From positions 1 through 64,000 of the forward strand of contig CALSQY010000001.1 in NCBI GenBank assembly GCA_943788615.1: a DNA stretch of 64,000 bases, in the 5' to 3' direction. A model generated the notes under the pieces. That model searched no databases. It was not told where the DNA came from and saw nothing but the letters and a program-made list of their open reading frames with translations. Position numbers and translations under genes: made by a program. Of the stretch, positions 56,201 to 64,000 are shown in pieces. Position 1 is the stretch's first letter. The number at the start of each line of letters is the position of its first letter. The DNA is from UBA4465 sp002292365 (lineage in GTDB: Bacteria; Bacteroidota; Bacteroidia; Cytophagales; Cyclobacteriaceae).

Positions 56201-58083
56201 TTGGAGAGGATACCTATGTAAATTTTAACCTTGAAAAAAATATAGCCAATATCAATATTGAACATACGCGTGATGCTGCCTTTAATTTTCCCTATGCTGC
56301 AATGAAGACATCTATTGTCAACGCGACCTGGTTTTTGGAAGATTCATTAGTAACGATGAGAAAACCAGATAATGTTGATTTAAAAGATTCTTATTTTTAT
56401 TCAACGCGTTCAGATCTAGATTCATTAGTCTTCAATGGGACCAATGCCATTTACGATATCAAAACATCTGAATTAATTGTTCAAGGTATTCCATACATAC
56501 TCGTGGCCGATGCAAAAATTATCCCTGAAAATAATGAAACAACCATAAAATTTAATTCAAAACTAGAAACTTTTCAAAATGCAAAAATCATCTATGAGTC
56601 AACCGAATTATACCACTTCCTCACAGATGCTACTATTAATATTGTCTCGAAAAATGATTTCAATGCTAAAGCCAATTATGTGACCTCTACAAAGGGGGAT
56701 ACAAGCAAAATCCCAATGTATGATTTAAGTATTAAAAAACGCTACTTTACCACGGATACCATCACTGAAAATAACACAGAAATACGTAGATTTAGTCGTA
56801 AAAAAAATGCTGAAAATCAAGAACTTAAATACTACACTCAAGCTACGGGAATAACTAAGAGCGGAGACATTGAAATTGCCCCAGGATTCGCCTATAAAGG
56901 AAAGGTAACCCTCAAAACATATAAACAAGCTTTAGAATTAGATGGATTTATTCAGCCTGAATTTACTAATAACCCTGCGTATGACCTTTGGGTTACTTAT
57001 AAGCAAGATGAAGAAATCGCTGAAGTAGTTTTTGACCTTAATAAAGAAGCTTTTGAAGATGGTAAACCGTTAATAGCCGGCCTTCATCAGGATATAAGAG
57101 GTCGTTTATACCCAACATTTATTGAAAATAAAAAAAATAAAACAAACCACGATTATTTTCTAGCAAAAGGGATGGTAAAATATGATGTGAATTCAAGAAA
57201 TTACCTCATTGAAGAGACTTTGAAGTCAACAGGTGATACGTATGAGGGGCAAACATTTATCTACAATGATTCAACTCAATATTACAGTTTTGAAGGCAAG
57301 ATGAACTTCTTTGGTATTAAGGAAAATAAACTCAAACTATCTGCCTCGGTAATAGGAACCTTAGATGCAGCGTCGAGTATTTGCACCCTTGATGCTGCTT
57401 TGATAATAGATATCAATCTAAAAAATACTCTAGCCGACTTAATATCTATAGACCTTCTTGACATTTTGTCTCGCTTAGGGGGAGACCTTGCCAATGAAAT
57501 CAATACAAAAAATTTATTAAAAATAAGTAATCTCATAGGTGATGAAAATACAAAAAAATATCAAGCAGATAACCAAGAAGAGTATACTACTTTGGTTGGG
57601 ATATCAGAACTACTGAACAAATTTTTGGTGATCTCCGGAGTAAAAATGAATTGGGATCCTGATGAAAACTCGTGGTACAACACTTCCAAAATATCAATTT
57701 CCAATATATATGGTGAGGATATTAATACAAAAGTGGATGGTTTTTTAGAAATTAAAAAAGACGATATCGATAATGATATTTTGAATTTATTTATTCAAGC
57801 TGCCCCAGGTAGCTGGTATTATTTTAATTATCAAGATAATAGTCTTTTAGTTTATTCTTCAAATTCTGAATTTAATGATGAAATTAAAAGTAATGAAAGC
57901 AGCGGTAAGCTTAAGTCTGGACAGCTCATTTTAGTTGCAGGTGAAGAAACTGAAACCTTAAATTTTATCAATACTTTTCGAAAAGTTTACCTAGACATAG
58001 AAGTCCCTTTCAAGCTTACCTATCCCGAAGGATTTGATGAATTTTTAGATGCCTCGGATGATGATGATGACGACGGTTTTTGA
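53215..58083 (+). CDS. Very large secreted protein with Asp/Trp repeats; unrecognised
   Basis: 1622-aa protein I cannot assign to a family. The signal peptide (about 1-19, cleavage after LSAQ) is followed by a helical region (about 20-180), then three copies of a 15-residue acidic repeat (about 184-228, DDWPSDNESWDND). The remaining 1,380 residues are dense in short beta-strand patterns with aromatic and Asp residues, suggestive of a stacked-strand or repeated beta fold. A loose likeness to OstA/LptD-type segments (ATYDIKTSELIVQGI-like) is a guess only. The protein ends in a run of Asp (DASDDDDDDGF). No transmembrane segment or anchor beyond the signal is evident. Confidence 0.75.
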   Translation: MKNIFSAFLLFFFTWQLSAQSFSNDSETFKQQVLQFLKITNTQKSLKIVTSFDESWREQFNQGQKEKLIAIVKKMEEKRFSRANYILLFELITSLPLVQKIPNKQIDAILAISFSSLETLSKQEYTHFQKGLNEFIDSQNLYKSKFFISKTLNPIYSFDFLEEIPTLSVDQLLETSQKMDLTENDDWSSDDESWDNDTNDDWPSDNESWDNDTNDDWPSDNESWDNDTGNNSIQINSNTTTVRAATYSSEIDYVALQKAKYRPAVISGPYLHLDQASLILSSPFDSLKINNVIGNHVFKDRLFSGSSATIDWPEKYKKMIGAQVKLGDFNFRVDRGDFWTPNATLIFPDLFTDSISGIFKYKYKKSIQQNTENFPEFTSYENNIKLPFFEGKVQYTGGIQIKGNQLIGTAINKALGELIILDGNGRKAIIKSEKFDFKDSVILAHNGEISIIVNSDSLFHPGINMRYDGRENHLTVWREKKYDVTPFYDSYHEILISTDQLIWPMNYDSINFKMANGAGLLPTTFESSDFFNLNRYHGLNGPYNFHPIGLSVFYARKYGMTEFNELDLCNEYNLDIRLVKGAMKILSIYGFANYNFRTGHVKLLPRAFLYYQAAAKKRDFDNVFVSSKVATGFNASLNLDSMYLNINGIKKFWVTADYKGSITPENGKISMRENREIIFNGGVTLGQFDYQGQKFQFDYNNFLINLNQIDSVDLRLSNSDGSYGELTNHIEQTSGIVYLNMPSNRSGRNESDKYPYFVSNTNGLVFFNQPEILNGAYDSSIVFIVRPKKFDDIDSDSTENLIFPGSFNSGGIFPVFEDSLIIMEDQSLGFNHEIPKEGYNLYGTPAKTYETIRLSNNGIRGTGKIDFIHSHLFSDDFIYYSDSVTTDGYKGYIDPGQVKSLNFPQADLGNFRMSWYPRKDSMYLITIGEPFNFYTKSAQLEGTVNLTQSGVYGAGRFFTRGSITESKQMAFEEKKFEARNSKFQILSDQIDQPAMVGEDTYVNFNLEKNIANINIEHTRDAAFNFPYAAMKTSIVNATWFLEDSLVTMRKPDNVDLKDSYFYSTRSDLDSLVFNGTNAIYDIKTSELIVQGIPYILVADAKIIPENNETTIKFNSKLETFQNAKIIYESTELYHFLTDATINIVSKNDFNAKANYVTSTKGDTSKIPMYDLSIKKRYFTTDTITENNTEIRRFSRKKNAENQELKYYTQATGITKSGDIEIAPGFAYKGKVTLKTYKQALELDGFIQPEFTNNPAYDLWVTYKQDEEIAEVVFDLNKEAFEDGKPLIAGLHQDIRGRLYPTFIENKKNKTNHDYFLAKGMVKYDVNSRNYLIEETLKSTGDTYEGQTFIYNDSTQYYSFEGKMNFFGIKENKLKLSASVIGTLDAASSICTLDAALIIDINLKNTLADLISIDLLDILSRLGGDLANEINTKNLLKISNLIGDENTKKYQADNQEEYTTLVGISELLNKFLVISGVKMNWDPDENSWYNTSKISISNIYGEDINTKVDGFLEIKKDDIDNDILNLFIQAAPGSWYYFNYQDNSLLVYSSNSEFNDEIKSNESSGKLKSGQLILVAGEETETLNFINTFRKVYLDIEVPFKLTYPEGFDEFLDASDDDDDDGF
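53764..53898 (+). repeat. Three 45-bp in-frame tandem repeats
   Basis: Units at 53764-53808, 53809-53853 and 53854-53898, in frame within the 1622-aa gene. Copies 2 and 3 differ at only a few bases (GAT/GAC and GGATAA/GGACAA changes); copy 1 differs more, with TCA AGT GAT GAC where the others have CCA AGT GAT AAC. The encoded unit is acidic with two Trp. The near identity of copies 2 and 3 points to recent slippage or recombination, so copy number may vary between strains. Confidence 0.9.
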
Positions 58084-58114
58084 ATTTTACCACTCATTTG
58101 ATAATTCTTGTGCG

Positions 58115-58122
58115 TAAATTTG
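58115..58122 (+). promoter_or_regulatory. Candidate -7 box for the M20 dipeptidase gene
   Basis: TAAATTTG is an exact TAnnTTTG box, 28 nt before the ATG at 58151, in the 67-nt gap after the 1622-aa gene. The nearest TTTG (58097-58100) is only 14 bp upstream, shorter than usual, so the -33 part is doubtful. Confidence 0.35.
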
Positions 58123-58150
58123 TTTTATCCTTTTTTTAATAAAACTTCCT

Positions 58151-59524
58151 ATGACAACTTTAGAATACCTAAATGATCATAAAGATAAGTTTCTTAATGA
58201 ATTACTCGATTTATTAAGGATTCCATCTGTTAGTGCCGATAAAAAATTTGATGGTGATGTCAGAAATGCAGCTATGTTTGTCAAAGACCAATTAATAGCA
58301 GCGGGTGTCGACTATGCCGAACTATGTGAAACCAAAGGTCATCCGATTGTATATGCTGAAAAGATCATTGACTCCACATTTCCCACGGTGTTAGTCTACG
58401 GGCATTATGACGTACAACCTGCTGATCCCTATGAGCTTTGGGATCATCCCCCCTTCGAACCCATCGTAAAAAATGATCGAATTTATGCCAGAGGTGCCTG
58501 CGATGACAAGGGTCAAATGTATATGCATGTTAAAGCTTTTGAAGCTATGATAGAAACAAATACGCTAACATGCAATGTTAAATTCATGATCGAAGGAGAA
58601 GAAGAAGTAGGTTCCGATAATTTAGAAGCTTTCATTAAAGAAGAAAAGCAGAAATTATTGGCAGATGTCATTTTAATTTCAGATACCTCCATCATAAATA
58701 ATGATACCCCATCTATTACCGTCGGGTTGAGAGGTTTAAGCTATCTCGAGGTGGAGGTGACCGGTCCTAATAAAGATCTTCATTCGGGTGTTTATGGTGG
58801 CGCAATTGCCAATCCCATCAATATTCTCACCAAGCTTATTGCTGATATGCAAGATGAAGAAGGACGCATCACGCTTCCCGGCTTTTATGATGATGTATTA
58901 GAATATTCTGAAGCGCAAAGAGCTGAAATGGCCAAAGCTCCTTTCGATCTTGACCATTATAAAAAAGAACTCAACATTGAAGAGGTTAAAGGAGAAAAAG
59001 GATTTTCAACCATTGAGCGCGTTGGTATACGCCCTTGCTTAGATGTGAATGGTATTTGGGGTGGATATACAGGACCAGGATCTAAAACGGTACTCCCCTC
59101 TAAAGCATTTGCCAAAATTTCTACCCGATTGGTCTCCAACCAAAACAGTGGTAAGATCACACAAATGATTATCAAATATTTTGAAGAAAATGCACCCAAA
59201 TCTGTAAAAGTCAAGGTAACGCCCCATCATGGAGGAACACCCGCAGTAGTTTCTACCCATTCAAACGGGTATCAAGCAGCAAGTAAGGCATTTGAACAAT
59301 CCTGGGGAAAAACACCGATACCAACGATGGAAGGCGGGAGCATCCCAATTGTTGCTTTGTTCATGCAAGAACTGAAAATAGAACCTATCTTACTGGGCTT
59401 TGGTCTTGATTCGGATGACATTCATTCACCCAATGAAAGTTATGGCTTATTTAATTATTATAAAGGAATTGAAACAATTGCTTATTTTTACGGTCATTTT
59501 TCCCAAATATCAAAAAAGAGCTAA
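58151..59524 (+). CDS. M20-family dipeptidase
   Basis: 457-aa zinc peptidase of the carnosinase-like M20A group. Metal ligands are visible at VYGHYDVQPADP (His85, Asp87), RGACDDKGQ (Asp118), GEEEVGS near 149-155 and later ISDTS; a dimerisation domain follows (about 215-330). The last ligand His is in DIHSPNE near the C-terminus. No signal peptide, so probably cytosolic. Substrate is likely a dipeptide or small peptide. Confidence 0.9.
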   Translation: MTTLEYLNDHKDKFLNELLDLLRIPSVSADKKFDGDVRNAAMFVKDQLIAAGVDYAELCETKGHPIVYAEKIIDSTFPTVLVYGHYDVQPADPYELWDHPPFEPIVKNDRIYARGACDDKGQMYMHVKAFEAMIETNTLTCNVKFMIEGEEEVGSDNLEAFIKEEKQKLLADVILISDTSIINNDTPSITVGLRGLSYLEVEVTGPNKDLHSGVYGGAIANPINILTKLIADMQDEEGRITLPGFYDDVLEYSEAQRAEMAKAPFDLDHYKKELNIEEVKGEKGFSTIERVGIRPCLDVNGIWGGYTGPGSKTVLPSKAFAKISTRLVSNQNSGKITQMIIKYFEENAPKSVKVKVTPHHGGTPAVVSTHSNGYQAASKAFEQSWGKTPIPTMEGGSIPIVALFMQELKIEPILLGFGLDSDDIHSPNESYGLFNYYKGIETIAYFYGHFSQISKKS

Positions 59525-59549
59525 GGGGTCAAACTATCATTGATAAATT

Positions 59550-61514
59550 ATGCGCGTTCAATTAATCCTATTGTTACTTGTAGCTAGTTTTTGGGGTTCA
59601 AGTCAAATAATGAAGCCTATCGAATGGCGTCAAAGTATCTCTGTTTCAGATGATCAAGCAACGGCTCAAATTATTTTTAACGCGGTCATTGATGCCGATT
59701 GGTATTTATATTCCTCTGATTTTGATCCTGAATTAGGTCCTAACGTTACCGAATTCATTTTCACGCCGCATGCGAGTTACAAACTGTTAGGATCCATTCA
59801 ACCTCAAGCAGCCTTAAGTGCTTATGATTCTATATTTATGGGTACCTACACCTATTTTAAAAAAATAGGTACGTTTGTTCAAAATATTCAATTAAAAGAT
59901 CTCAACTATCGTATTGAGGGTTTGTATAGTTATCAAGTTTGTTCAGATGTTACGGGACTCTGTATTCCCCTTGAGGATGATTTCTCTTTTGTTGCAACCT
60001 CCATGAACTCGGCAACCTTTTCCGAAAAAAAAGCTGGACCAAATGAAAGCGTTTTTGACATGCGAGCAGCCAATGACCCCTATACCCTACTTTCCTTTAT
60101 GCTGATCGCCTTCATCGCTGGACTTACGGCCCTTCTTACCCCTTGTGTCTTTCCTATGATTCCCATGACCGTTACTTATTTTACAGTAAAAAATAAAAGT
60201 AAGGCAACGAGAATTAAAAATAGTCTTTTTTATGGTCTATCCATCATCGGAATTCATGTACTCTTCGGTGCTATTATAGCCCCATTCATGGGCCCAGAAA
60301 TCGCAAATGACTTGGCCACAGGATGGTTTCCAAATGTTTTATTTTTTATTGTATTCGTCTTTTTTGCCGTCTCTTTTTTCGGTCTTTTTGAAATTACTCT
60401 TCCCCACAAGTGGGTGAATAAAGTAGATCGAATGGGAGATCAAGGTGGCCTAATCGGTGTCTTTTTCATGGCTTTAACTTTAGTTTTAGTTTCCTTCAGT
60501 TGCACCGGCCCTCTCGTAGGTACGATATTAGTGGAATCGGCTGGAGGACTGGTACTCAAGCCGATTTTAGGAATGCTGGCTTTTTCTACAGCTTTTGCCA
60601 TCCCATTCATGCTTTTTGCCTTATTTCCTGGCTGGCTCGGATCCCTACCCAAATCAGGAAGTTGGCTCAACTCAGTAAAAGTGGTCCTTGGCTTTCTGGA
60701 ATTGGCTTTTGCCTTTAAGTTTCTAAGTATCGCTGATCAAGCCTATCACTGGGGCATTTTAGACCGTGAAATTTATTTAGCTCTATGGATTGCTATTTTC
60801 ACCTTACTGAGTTTTTATTTGCTCGGTATCTTTCGAATGCCTGGAGATTCTAAGGCAAAAAATACTTCAGTGTTGGGATTAATTTTGGCCATCATCAGTT
60901 TTTCATTTGTGTTTTATCTCATTCCAGGACTTTTTGGGGCCCCTCTAAAAGGAATGTCTGGCTATTTACCTCCCATCTCAGGACAAGATTTCAATGTAAG
61001 TTCATCAAATCAAACAATACTTAATAACGATTTATCTGGTTTGTGTGAAGCGCCAAAATATAGTGACTTTCTTGAGCTCCCTCATGGACTATCAGGTTAT
61101 TTTGATTTAGAGCAAGCCAAGAAATGTGCCCTTGCGACCGAAAAGCCCATATTTATAGACTTTACGGGCCATGGATGTGTCAACTGCCGAGAAATGGAGG
61201 CGCGTGTATGGTCGGATTCAAGAATTCTCAAACGATTATCTGAAAACTTCATCGTGGTTGCTTTGTATGTAGATGACAAAACGACTCTGCCACAGAATCA
61301 ATGGTATGAATCTTCTTACGATGGTAAGACAAAAAAAACGATAGGTAAGCAAAATGCAGATTTACAAATTACCCAATTTAAAAATAATGCACAACCTCTT
61401 TATATCATCATGACTGCTGAGGGTCAATTACTTGTCGATCCTATCTCCTATAATTTAGACATTCCATCCTTCCTCTCATTTTTGGACCTTGGGTATACCA
61501 ATTTCAGCAAATAA
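59550..61514 (+). CDS. Thiol:disulfide interchange protein DsbD family
   Basis: 654-aa protein moving electrons from cytosolic thioredoxin to the periplasm. Signal peptide (about 1-19), an N-terminal DsbD-alpha-like domain (about 20-155; YQVCSDVTGLCIP holds the Cys pair), then eight hydrophobic helices with the two essential Cys in LLTPCVFPMIP and SFSCTGPLVG. The C-terminal thioredoxin domain carries Cys-Val-Asn-Cys at 543-546. Starts 25 nt after the dipeptidase. Confidence 0.9.
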   Translation: MRVQLILLLLVASFWGSSQIMKPIEWRQSISVSDDQATAQIIFNAVIDADWYLYSSDFDPELGPNVTEFIFTPHASYKLLGSIQPQAALSAYDSIFMGTYTYFKKIGTFVQNIQLKDLNYRIEGLYSYQVCSDVTGLCIPLEDDFSFVATSMNSATFSEKKAGPNESVFDMRAANDPYTLLSFMLIAFIAGLTALLTPCVFPMIPMTVTYFTVKNKSKATRIKNSLFYGLSIIGIHVLFGAIIAPFMGPEIANDLATGWFPNVLFFIVFVFFAVSFFGLFEITLPHKWVNKVDRMGDQGGLIGVFFMALTLVLVSFSCTGPLVGTILVESAGGLVLKPILGMLAFSTAFAIPFMLFALFPGWLGSLPKSGSWLNSVKVVLGFLELAFAFKFLSIADQAYHWGILDREIYLALWIAIFTLLSFYLLGIFRMPGDSKAKNTSVLGLILAIISFSFVFYLIPGLFGAPLKGMSGYLPPISGQDFNVSSSNQTILNNDLSGLCEAPKYSDFLELPHGLSGYFDLEQAKKCALATEKPIFIDFTGHGCVNCREMEARVWSDSRILKRLSENFIVVALYVDDKTTLPQNQWYESSYDGKTKKTIGKQNADLQITQFKNNAQPLYIIMTAEGQLLVDPISYNLDIPSFLSFLDLGYTNFSK

Positions 61515-61524
61515 GGCTAAGCAC

Positions 61525-62769
61525 ATGAAAGTCCTGTATTTAATCGCTTTATCTCTTTTAGTACTTTTTCATGCTTGTGATTCCGTGATCAAGCAGGCAC
61601 CCAAAAAAGAGGCTATTGAATCCCTGGCGCATGAAGCTCCAAAGCCAAAATTATTATTTGGCCTTCCTGTAGATTCGTCTGGAGTCATAGTAGGGAAAAT
61701 AAAACGAAATCAAACGCTTTCCGCTATTCTTCAAAATTTTGGAGTATCCGATGCCAAAATTTATGCAATTGCCCAGACTTCAAAAAATATTTTTGACTTA
61801 CGCAAACTTAGTATAGGTAAAAAATATTCGATTATTCATAAAATGGATTCAAATAAGACCATTGACTATTTTATTTTTGAACCTGATTTAAAATCTTTTG
61901 TTGTTTTTTCCTTAGGCGATTCTCTCTATACACGTGTCTACCGTAAGAAGATAGATATCATTGAAAGAAGTATTGCTGCCACAATTCATTCATCCCTATA
62001 TGAAACAGCAATAGATATCGGAGCCCCTCCTTTATTGGTAAGTAAGCTCGTCGATGTACTTGCTTGGCAAGTTGATTTTTTCAGAATTCAAGAGGGAGAT
62101 AAGTTCAAAGTCATTTATGAGGAAGAAAGTATTGAAGGAAAACCTATTGGTATTAAGCAAATCACGGGTGTCTGTTTTGAACATTTTGATAAGATATTTT
62201 ATGGTATTCGATACAGCTTAGATCAAAAAGAAGATTATTTTGACCAGGACGGGAACAGCTTAAGAAAGACTTTTTTAAGAGCCCCGCTAAATTACAGGAG
62301 AATAAGTTCTCGATATTCAGGTCGCCGCTATCATCCTGTTCAAAAAAAATACAAGGCCCATTTAGGAACAGATTATGCAGCTGCTAAGGGCACACCCATT
62401 CACTCGGTCGGTGAAGGTGTCGTTGTGGAAGCCAAGTATGGGCGCCATAATGGAAATTATGTTAAAATAAAGCATAGTAGCACCTATTCAACCCAATACT
62501 TACACATGCAGAAAATTAAGCGAGGTATCAAGCCAGGCGTCCAAGTTGAACAAGGTCAAACTATTGGATTTGTGGGAAGCACAGGACTGGCCACCGGACC
62601 ACATCTCTGCTTTCGCTTCTGGAAGAATAACAAACAAGTAGATGTATTAAAAGTAGATCTACCTCCTTCAGATCCCATCAATCCCAAAACGCTCATTGAT
62701 TTTTTGCATGAAAAAAATAGGATTATAAAAAAATTAGAACAATTATCTTTTATAGCTCCGTACGCATGA
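61525..62769 (+). CDS. M23-family (LytM) metallopeptidase lipoprotein
   Basis: 414-aa putative peptidoglycan endopeptidase. Starting at ATG 61525 the N-terminus is a lipoprotein signal with lipobox LFHAC; the frame also reads from 61489 inside dsbD, which would bury the signal. An Opa-like/LysM-like region (about 40-200) precedes the catalytic domain. His279 and Asp283 (HLGTDY) match the usual Zn site, but the family GPHLH block reads GPHLCF, so the second His is replaced by Cys362 (His360 kept). Cys could still bind zinc. Confidence 0.85.
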   Translation: MKVLYLIALSLLVLFHACDSVIKQAPKKEAIESLAHEAPKPKLLFGLPVDSSGVIVGKIKRNQTLSAILQNFGVSDAKIYAIAQTSKNIFDLRKLSIGKKYSIIHKMDSNKTIDYFIFEPDLKSFVVFSLGDSLYTRVYRKKIDIIERSIAATIHSSLYETAIDIGAPPLLVSKLVDVLAWQVDFFRIQEGDKFKVIYEEESIEGKPIGIKQITGVCFEHFDKIFYGIRYSLDQKEDYFDQDGNSLRKTFLRAPLNYRRISSRYSGRRYHPVQKKYKAHLGTDYAAAKGTPIHSVGEGVVVEAKYGRHNGNYVKIKHSSTYSTQYLHMQKIKRGIKPGVQVEQGQTIGFVGSTGLATGPHLCFRFWKNNKQVDVLKVDLPPSDPINPKTLIDFLHEKNRIIKKLEQLSFIAPYA

Positions 62770-62960
62770 TTAAAATGCCCGAATAGATTACCAAATTATA
62801 TAACTTAAGTCCGCCTTCTCATTTTTTAGGCCCTAGACTTGTTCAGTGTGCGCCAACATATTTAATACCTGAGAGAAAAGGGCTTAAATAAAACAAGACC
62901 AAGTTGCCCTCATCCAATCCATTTTTAATATCTTCGAAACAATAAAAAAATTATTTCTCT

Positions 62961-63344
62961 ATGAAAAAAATCATTCCTTTATCATTGATAATATTTTCTT
63001 TATTATCATGTAGCGATGAAGTTAAACTGCAAGGAACATGGAATGCTGTTTGGGAAACTTCACCCGAATCCTTTGGGGAAATAGTGGGTATTGAAAGTTT
63101 TATCATGAATGGGAAGTTCATTTTTCACGGTGATTCCATCACCATCGTTGCTCATGGCTATAAAGGCTGTGTCTTCGGAGTTGATACCATTCAGCATTCA
63201 CAAACATGGAACATGCAGAATGATACCCTTTATCTTGTGAATGAAAGCAACCTGCAAGGAATTTCTTATTTTGTCAAATCCAAAGATGAAAATTCCATTG
63301 AATTACAACTCATGGAAGACATTTTTATTCACCTTAAAAAATAA
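62961..63344 (+). CDS. 127-aa lipoprotein, lipocalin-like
   Basis: Signal sequence with lipobox IFSLLSC (Cys near 17), then about 110 residues of short strands (LQGTWNAVWETSPESFGE, GKFIFHGDSITIVAHGYKG, ISYFVKSKDENSIELQL). The GTW start and strand layout resemble small lipocalin-like lipoproteins; no ligand can be predicted. It begins 191 nt after the peptidase gene; that gap holds nothing I can support. RidA begins 2 nt after its stop. Confidence 0.75.
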   Translation: MKKIIPLSLIIFSLLSCSDEVKLQGTWNAVWETSPESFGEIVGIESFIMNGKFIFHGDSITIVAHGYKGCVFGVDTIQHSQTWNMQNDTLYLVNESNLQGISYFVKSKDENSIELQLMEDIFIHLKK

Positions 63345-63346
63345 AT

Positions 63347-63877
63347 ATGAAAAATTATCTCGGCCTACTCTTATTGTCTTTGAGCTCATTTAGCCTGCTC
63401 AGTCAAAGTTTATACGATTACGACATTGATGCTAGGTTACTAGAATTAGGAATTACCCTCAATGAACCGAGTCAGCCTGTAGGCAATTATGTCAACAGCG
63501 TCCGAACAGGAAATCTCATCTATATGGCAGGACTCGGTCCGCTCGGTCCCAATGGATACATAATTGGTAAACTGGGACAAGATTTAAGTATAGAAGAGGG
63601 CTATGACGCGGCTCGGTATACAGCCATCTCTCAATTGACGGCTTTAAAGGCCGAAATAGGGGATCTAAATAAGGTAAAAAGGATCGTTAAAGTATTTGGC
63701 ATGGTCAACTCTATCCCCACTTTTACCCAACAACCCGCAGTAATCAATGGTTTCTCAGATTTAATGGTAGCCGTTTTTGGAGATAGAGGAAGACACGCCC
63801 GTGCAGCTGTCGGTATGGTTGCCTTACCTATGAATATCTGTGTAGAGGTAGAAATGATTGTTGAAGTAGAACCCTAA
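63347..63877 (+). CDS. Exported RidA/YjgF-family protein
   Basis: 176-aa protein. An N-terminal signal (about 1-20, SFSLLSQ) precedes a RidA fold: LGITLNEPSQPVGNYVNSVRTGNLIYMAGLGPL, then a helix GYDAARYTAISQL, then the substrate-Arg region RHARAAVGMVALPMNICVEVE. RidA enzymes hydrolyse reactive enamines and imines in the cytosol; an exported copy is less usual. The fold is about 130 aa, so the extra length is the signal and linker. Co-transcribed with the upstream lipoprotein. Confidence 0.85.
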   Translation: MKNYLGLLLLSLSSFSLLSQSLYDYDIDARLLELGITLNEPSQPVGNYVNSVRTGNLIYMAGLGPLGPNGYIIGKLGQDLSIEEGYDAARYTAISQLTALKAEIGDLNKVKRIVKVFGMVNSIPTFTQQPAVINGFSDLMVAVFGDRGRHARAAVGMVALPMNICVEVEMIVEVEP

Positions 63878-63895
63878 GTAGAGGCTCAAACATTT

Positions 63896-64000
63896 TCAAA
63901 GGGACCTTAATGACAACTGTTTTTGTAAAATAGCCATACCTTCATCAAAACTGTGGGGGTCATAATTTAATTCGGTAATGGCTTTATCCAAAATAAATCC
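63896..64000 (-). CDS. C-terminal fragment of an NAD-dependent epimerase-like protein (partial)
   Basis: The minus-strand frame runs in from the right edge and stops at 63896-63898, giving 34 residues that read LDKAITELNYDPHSFDEGMA and then ILQKQLSLRSL. The pattern of Lys-Ala...Glu-Leu-x-Tyr-x-Pro followed by a terminal helix matches the C-terminal end of SDR-type epimerases/dihydroflavonol reductase-like proteins. Converges on ridA with an 18-nt gap. The start and NAD motif lie outside the window. Confidence 0.6.
   Translation of the reverse strand, partial: GFILDKAITELNYDPHSFDEGMAILQKQLSLRSL

Noticed and set aside
61489..61524. Upstream start of the M23 peptidase overlapping dsbD
   Set aside because: It would put 12 residues ahead of a clean lipoprotein signal peptide; ATG 61525 explains the lipobox.

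Overview
The window looks like a chromosomal, mostly housekeeping segment of an AT-rich Bacteroidota genome. The evidence is convergent. Exported proteins are cleaved after A-Q or G-Q, as is common in this phylum. Families with a strong Bacteroidota bias are present (DUF6089, DUF6150, an uppS-bamA-ompH-ompH cluster, an rpsU-xerC-hpf cluster, a long IleRS, a single-chain GlyRS). Several intergenic regions carry the phylum's sigma-A promoter pattern TTTG-N18/19-TAnnTTTG. A Saprospiria-like member is possible, but I cannot fix the rank from sequence alone. I found no tRNA, rRNA, CRISPR array, insertion sequence, phage or defence island.

Layout. 1-316: tail of a possible upstream gene, a hairpin terminator and the decayed remnant of a zinc/quinone-type dehydrogenase. 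317-3106: prmC divergent from ribD-cupin-msrC. 3117-7570 (minus): CPBP protease, DUF2007, cdsA, glutamate dehydrogenase, psd, RDD protein, i.e. phospholipid synthesis with GDH inserted. 7606-9480: dusB and an EamA exporter. 9513-18149 (minus): a long envelope cluster yqeY, cvpA, hydrolase, CBS protein, nadK, DUF6089, uppS, bamA, ompH, ompH. 18192-21699: pdxJ, esterase, RsmI-like methylase, metK. 21761-26332 (minus): rimP-nusA-infB behind a promoter and a terminator-like leader hairpin. 26486-31029: cysS, then hpf-xerC-rpsU (minus), then ugd. 31036-37078: DUF547 lipoprotein, CPA2 antiporter, glyS, dgt. 37220-44490: frameshifted RND transporter, ileS, lspA and a clearly decayed DMT permease. 44480-48296 (minus): ECF sigma factor, a 77-aa overlapping ORF, nth and a 725-aa secreted protein. 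48471-63877: uvrA, tpiA, DUF6150, prmA, a 1622-aa secreted protein, M20 dipeptidase, DsbD, M23 peptidase, a lipoprotein and a secreted RidA homologue. The window ends in the C-terminus of an epimerase-like gene on the minus strand.

How it fits together. Envelope building dominates: undecaprenyl carrier synthesis (uppS), outer-membrane protein assembly (bamA, two Skp/OmpH chaperones), phospholipid synthesis (cdsA, psd), lipoprotein maturation (lspA), peptidoglycan remodelling (M23) and periplasmic thiol chemistry (DsbD). Translation is the second theme: four aminoacyl-tRNA synthetase or initiation-factor loci, prmA, prmC, dusB, rpsU and hpf.

Most worth a second look: the terminator-like leader ahead of rimP-nusA-infB, the unrecognised 1622-aa secreted protein with an Asp/Trp tandem repeat, the sigma-factor partner ORF, and three broken genes (dehydrogenase, RND, DMT) that suggest ongoing gene loss. 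I did not find a convincing new multi-gene system. Start codons were checked against the sequence; several leftmost starts were moved inward to the first plausible ATG.
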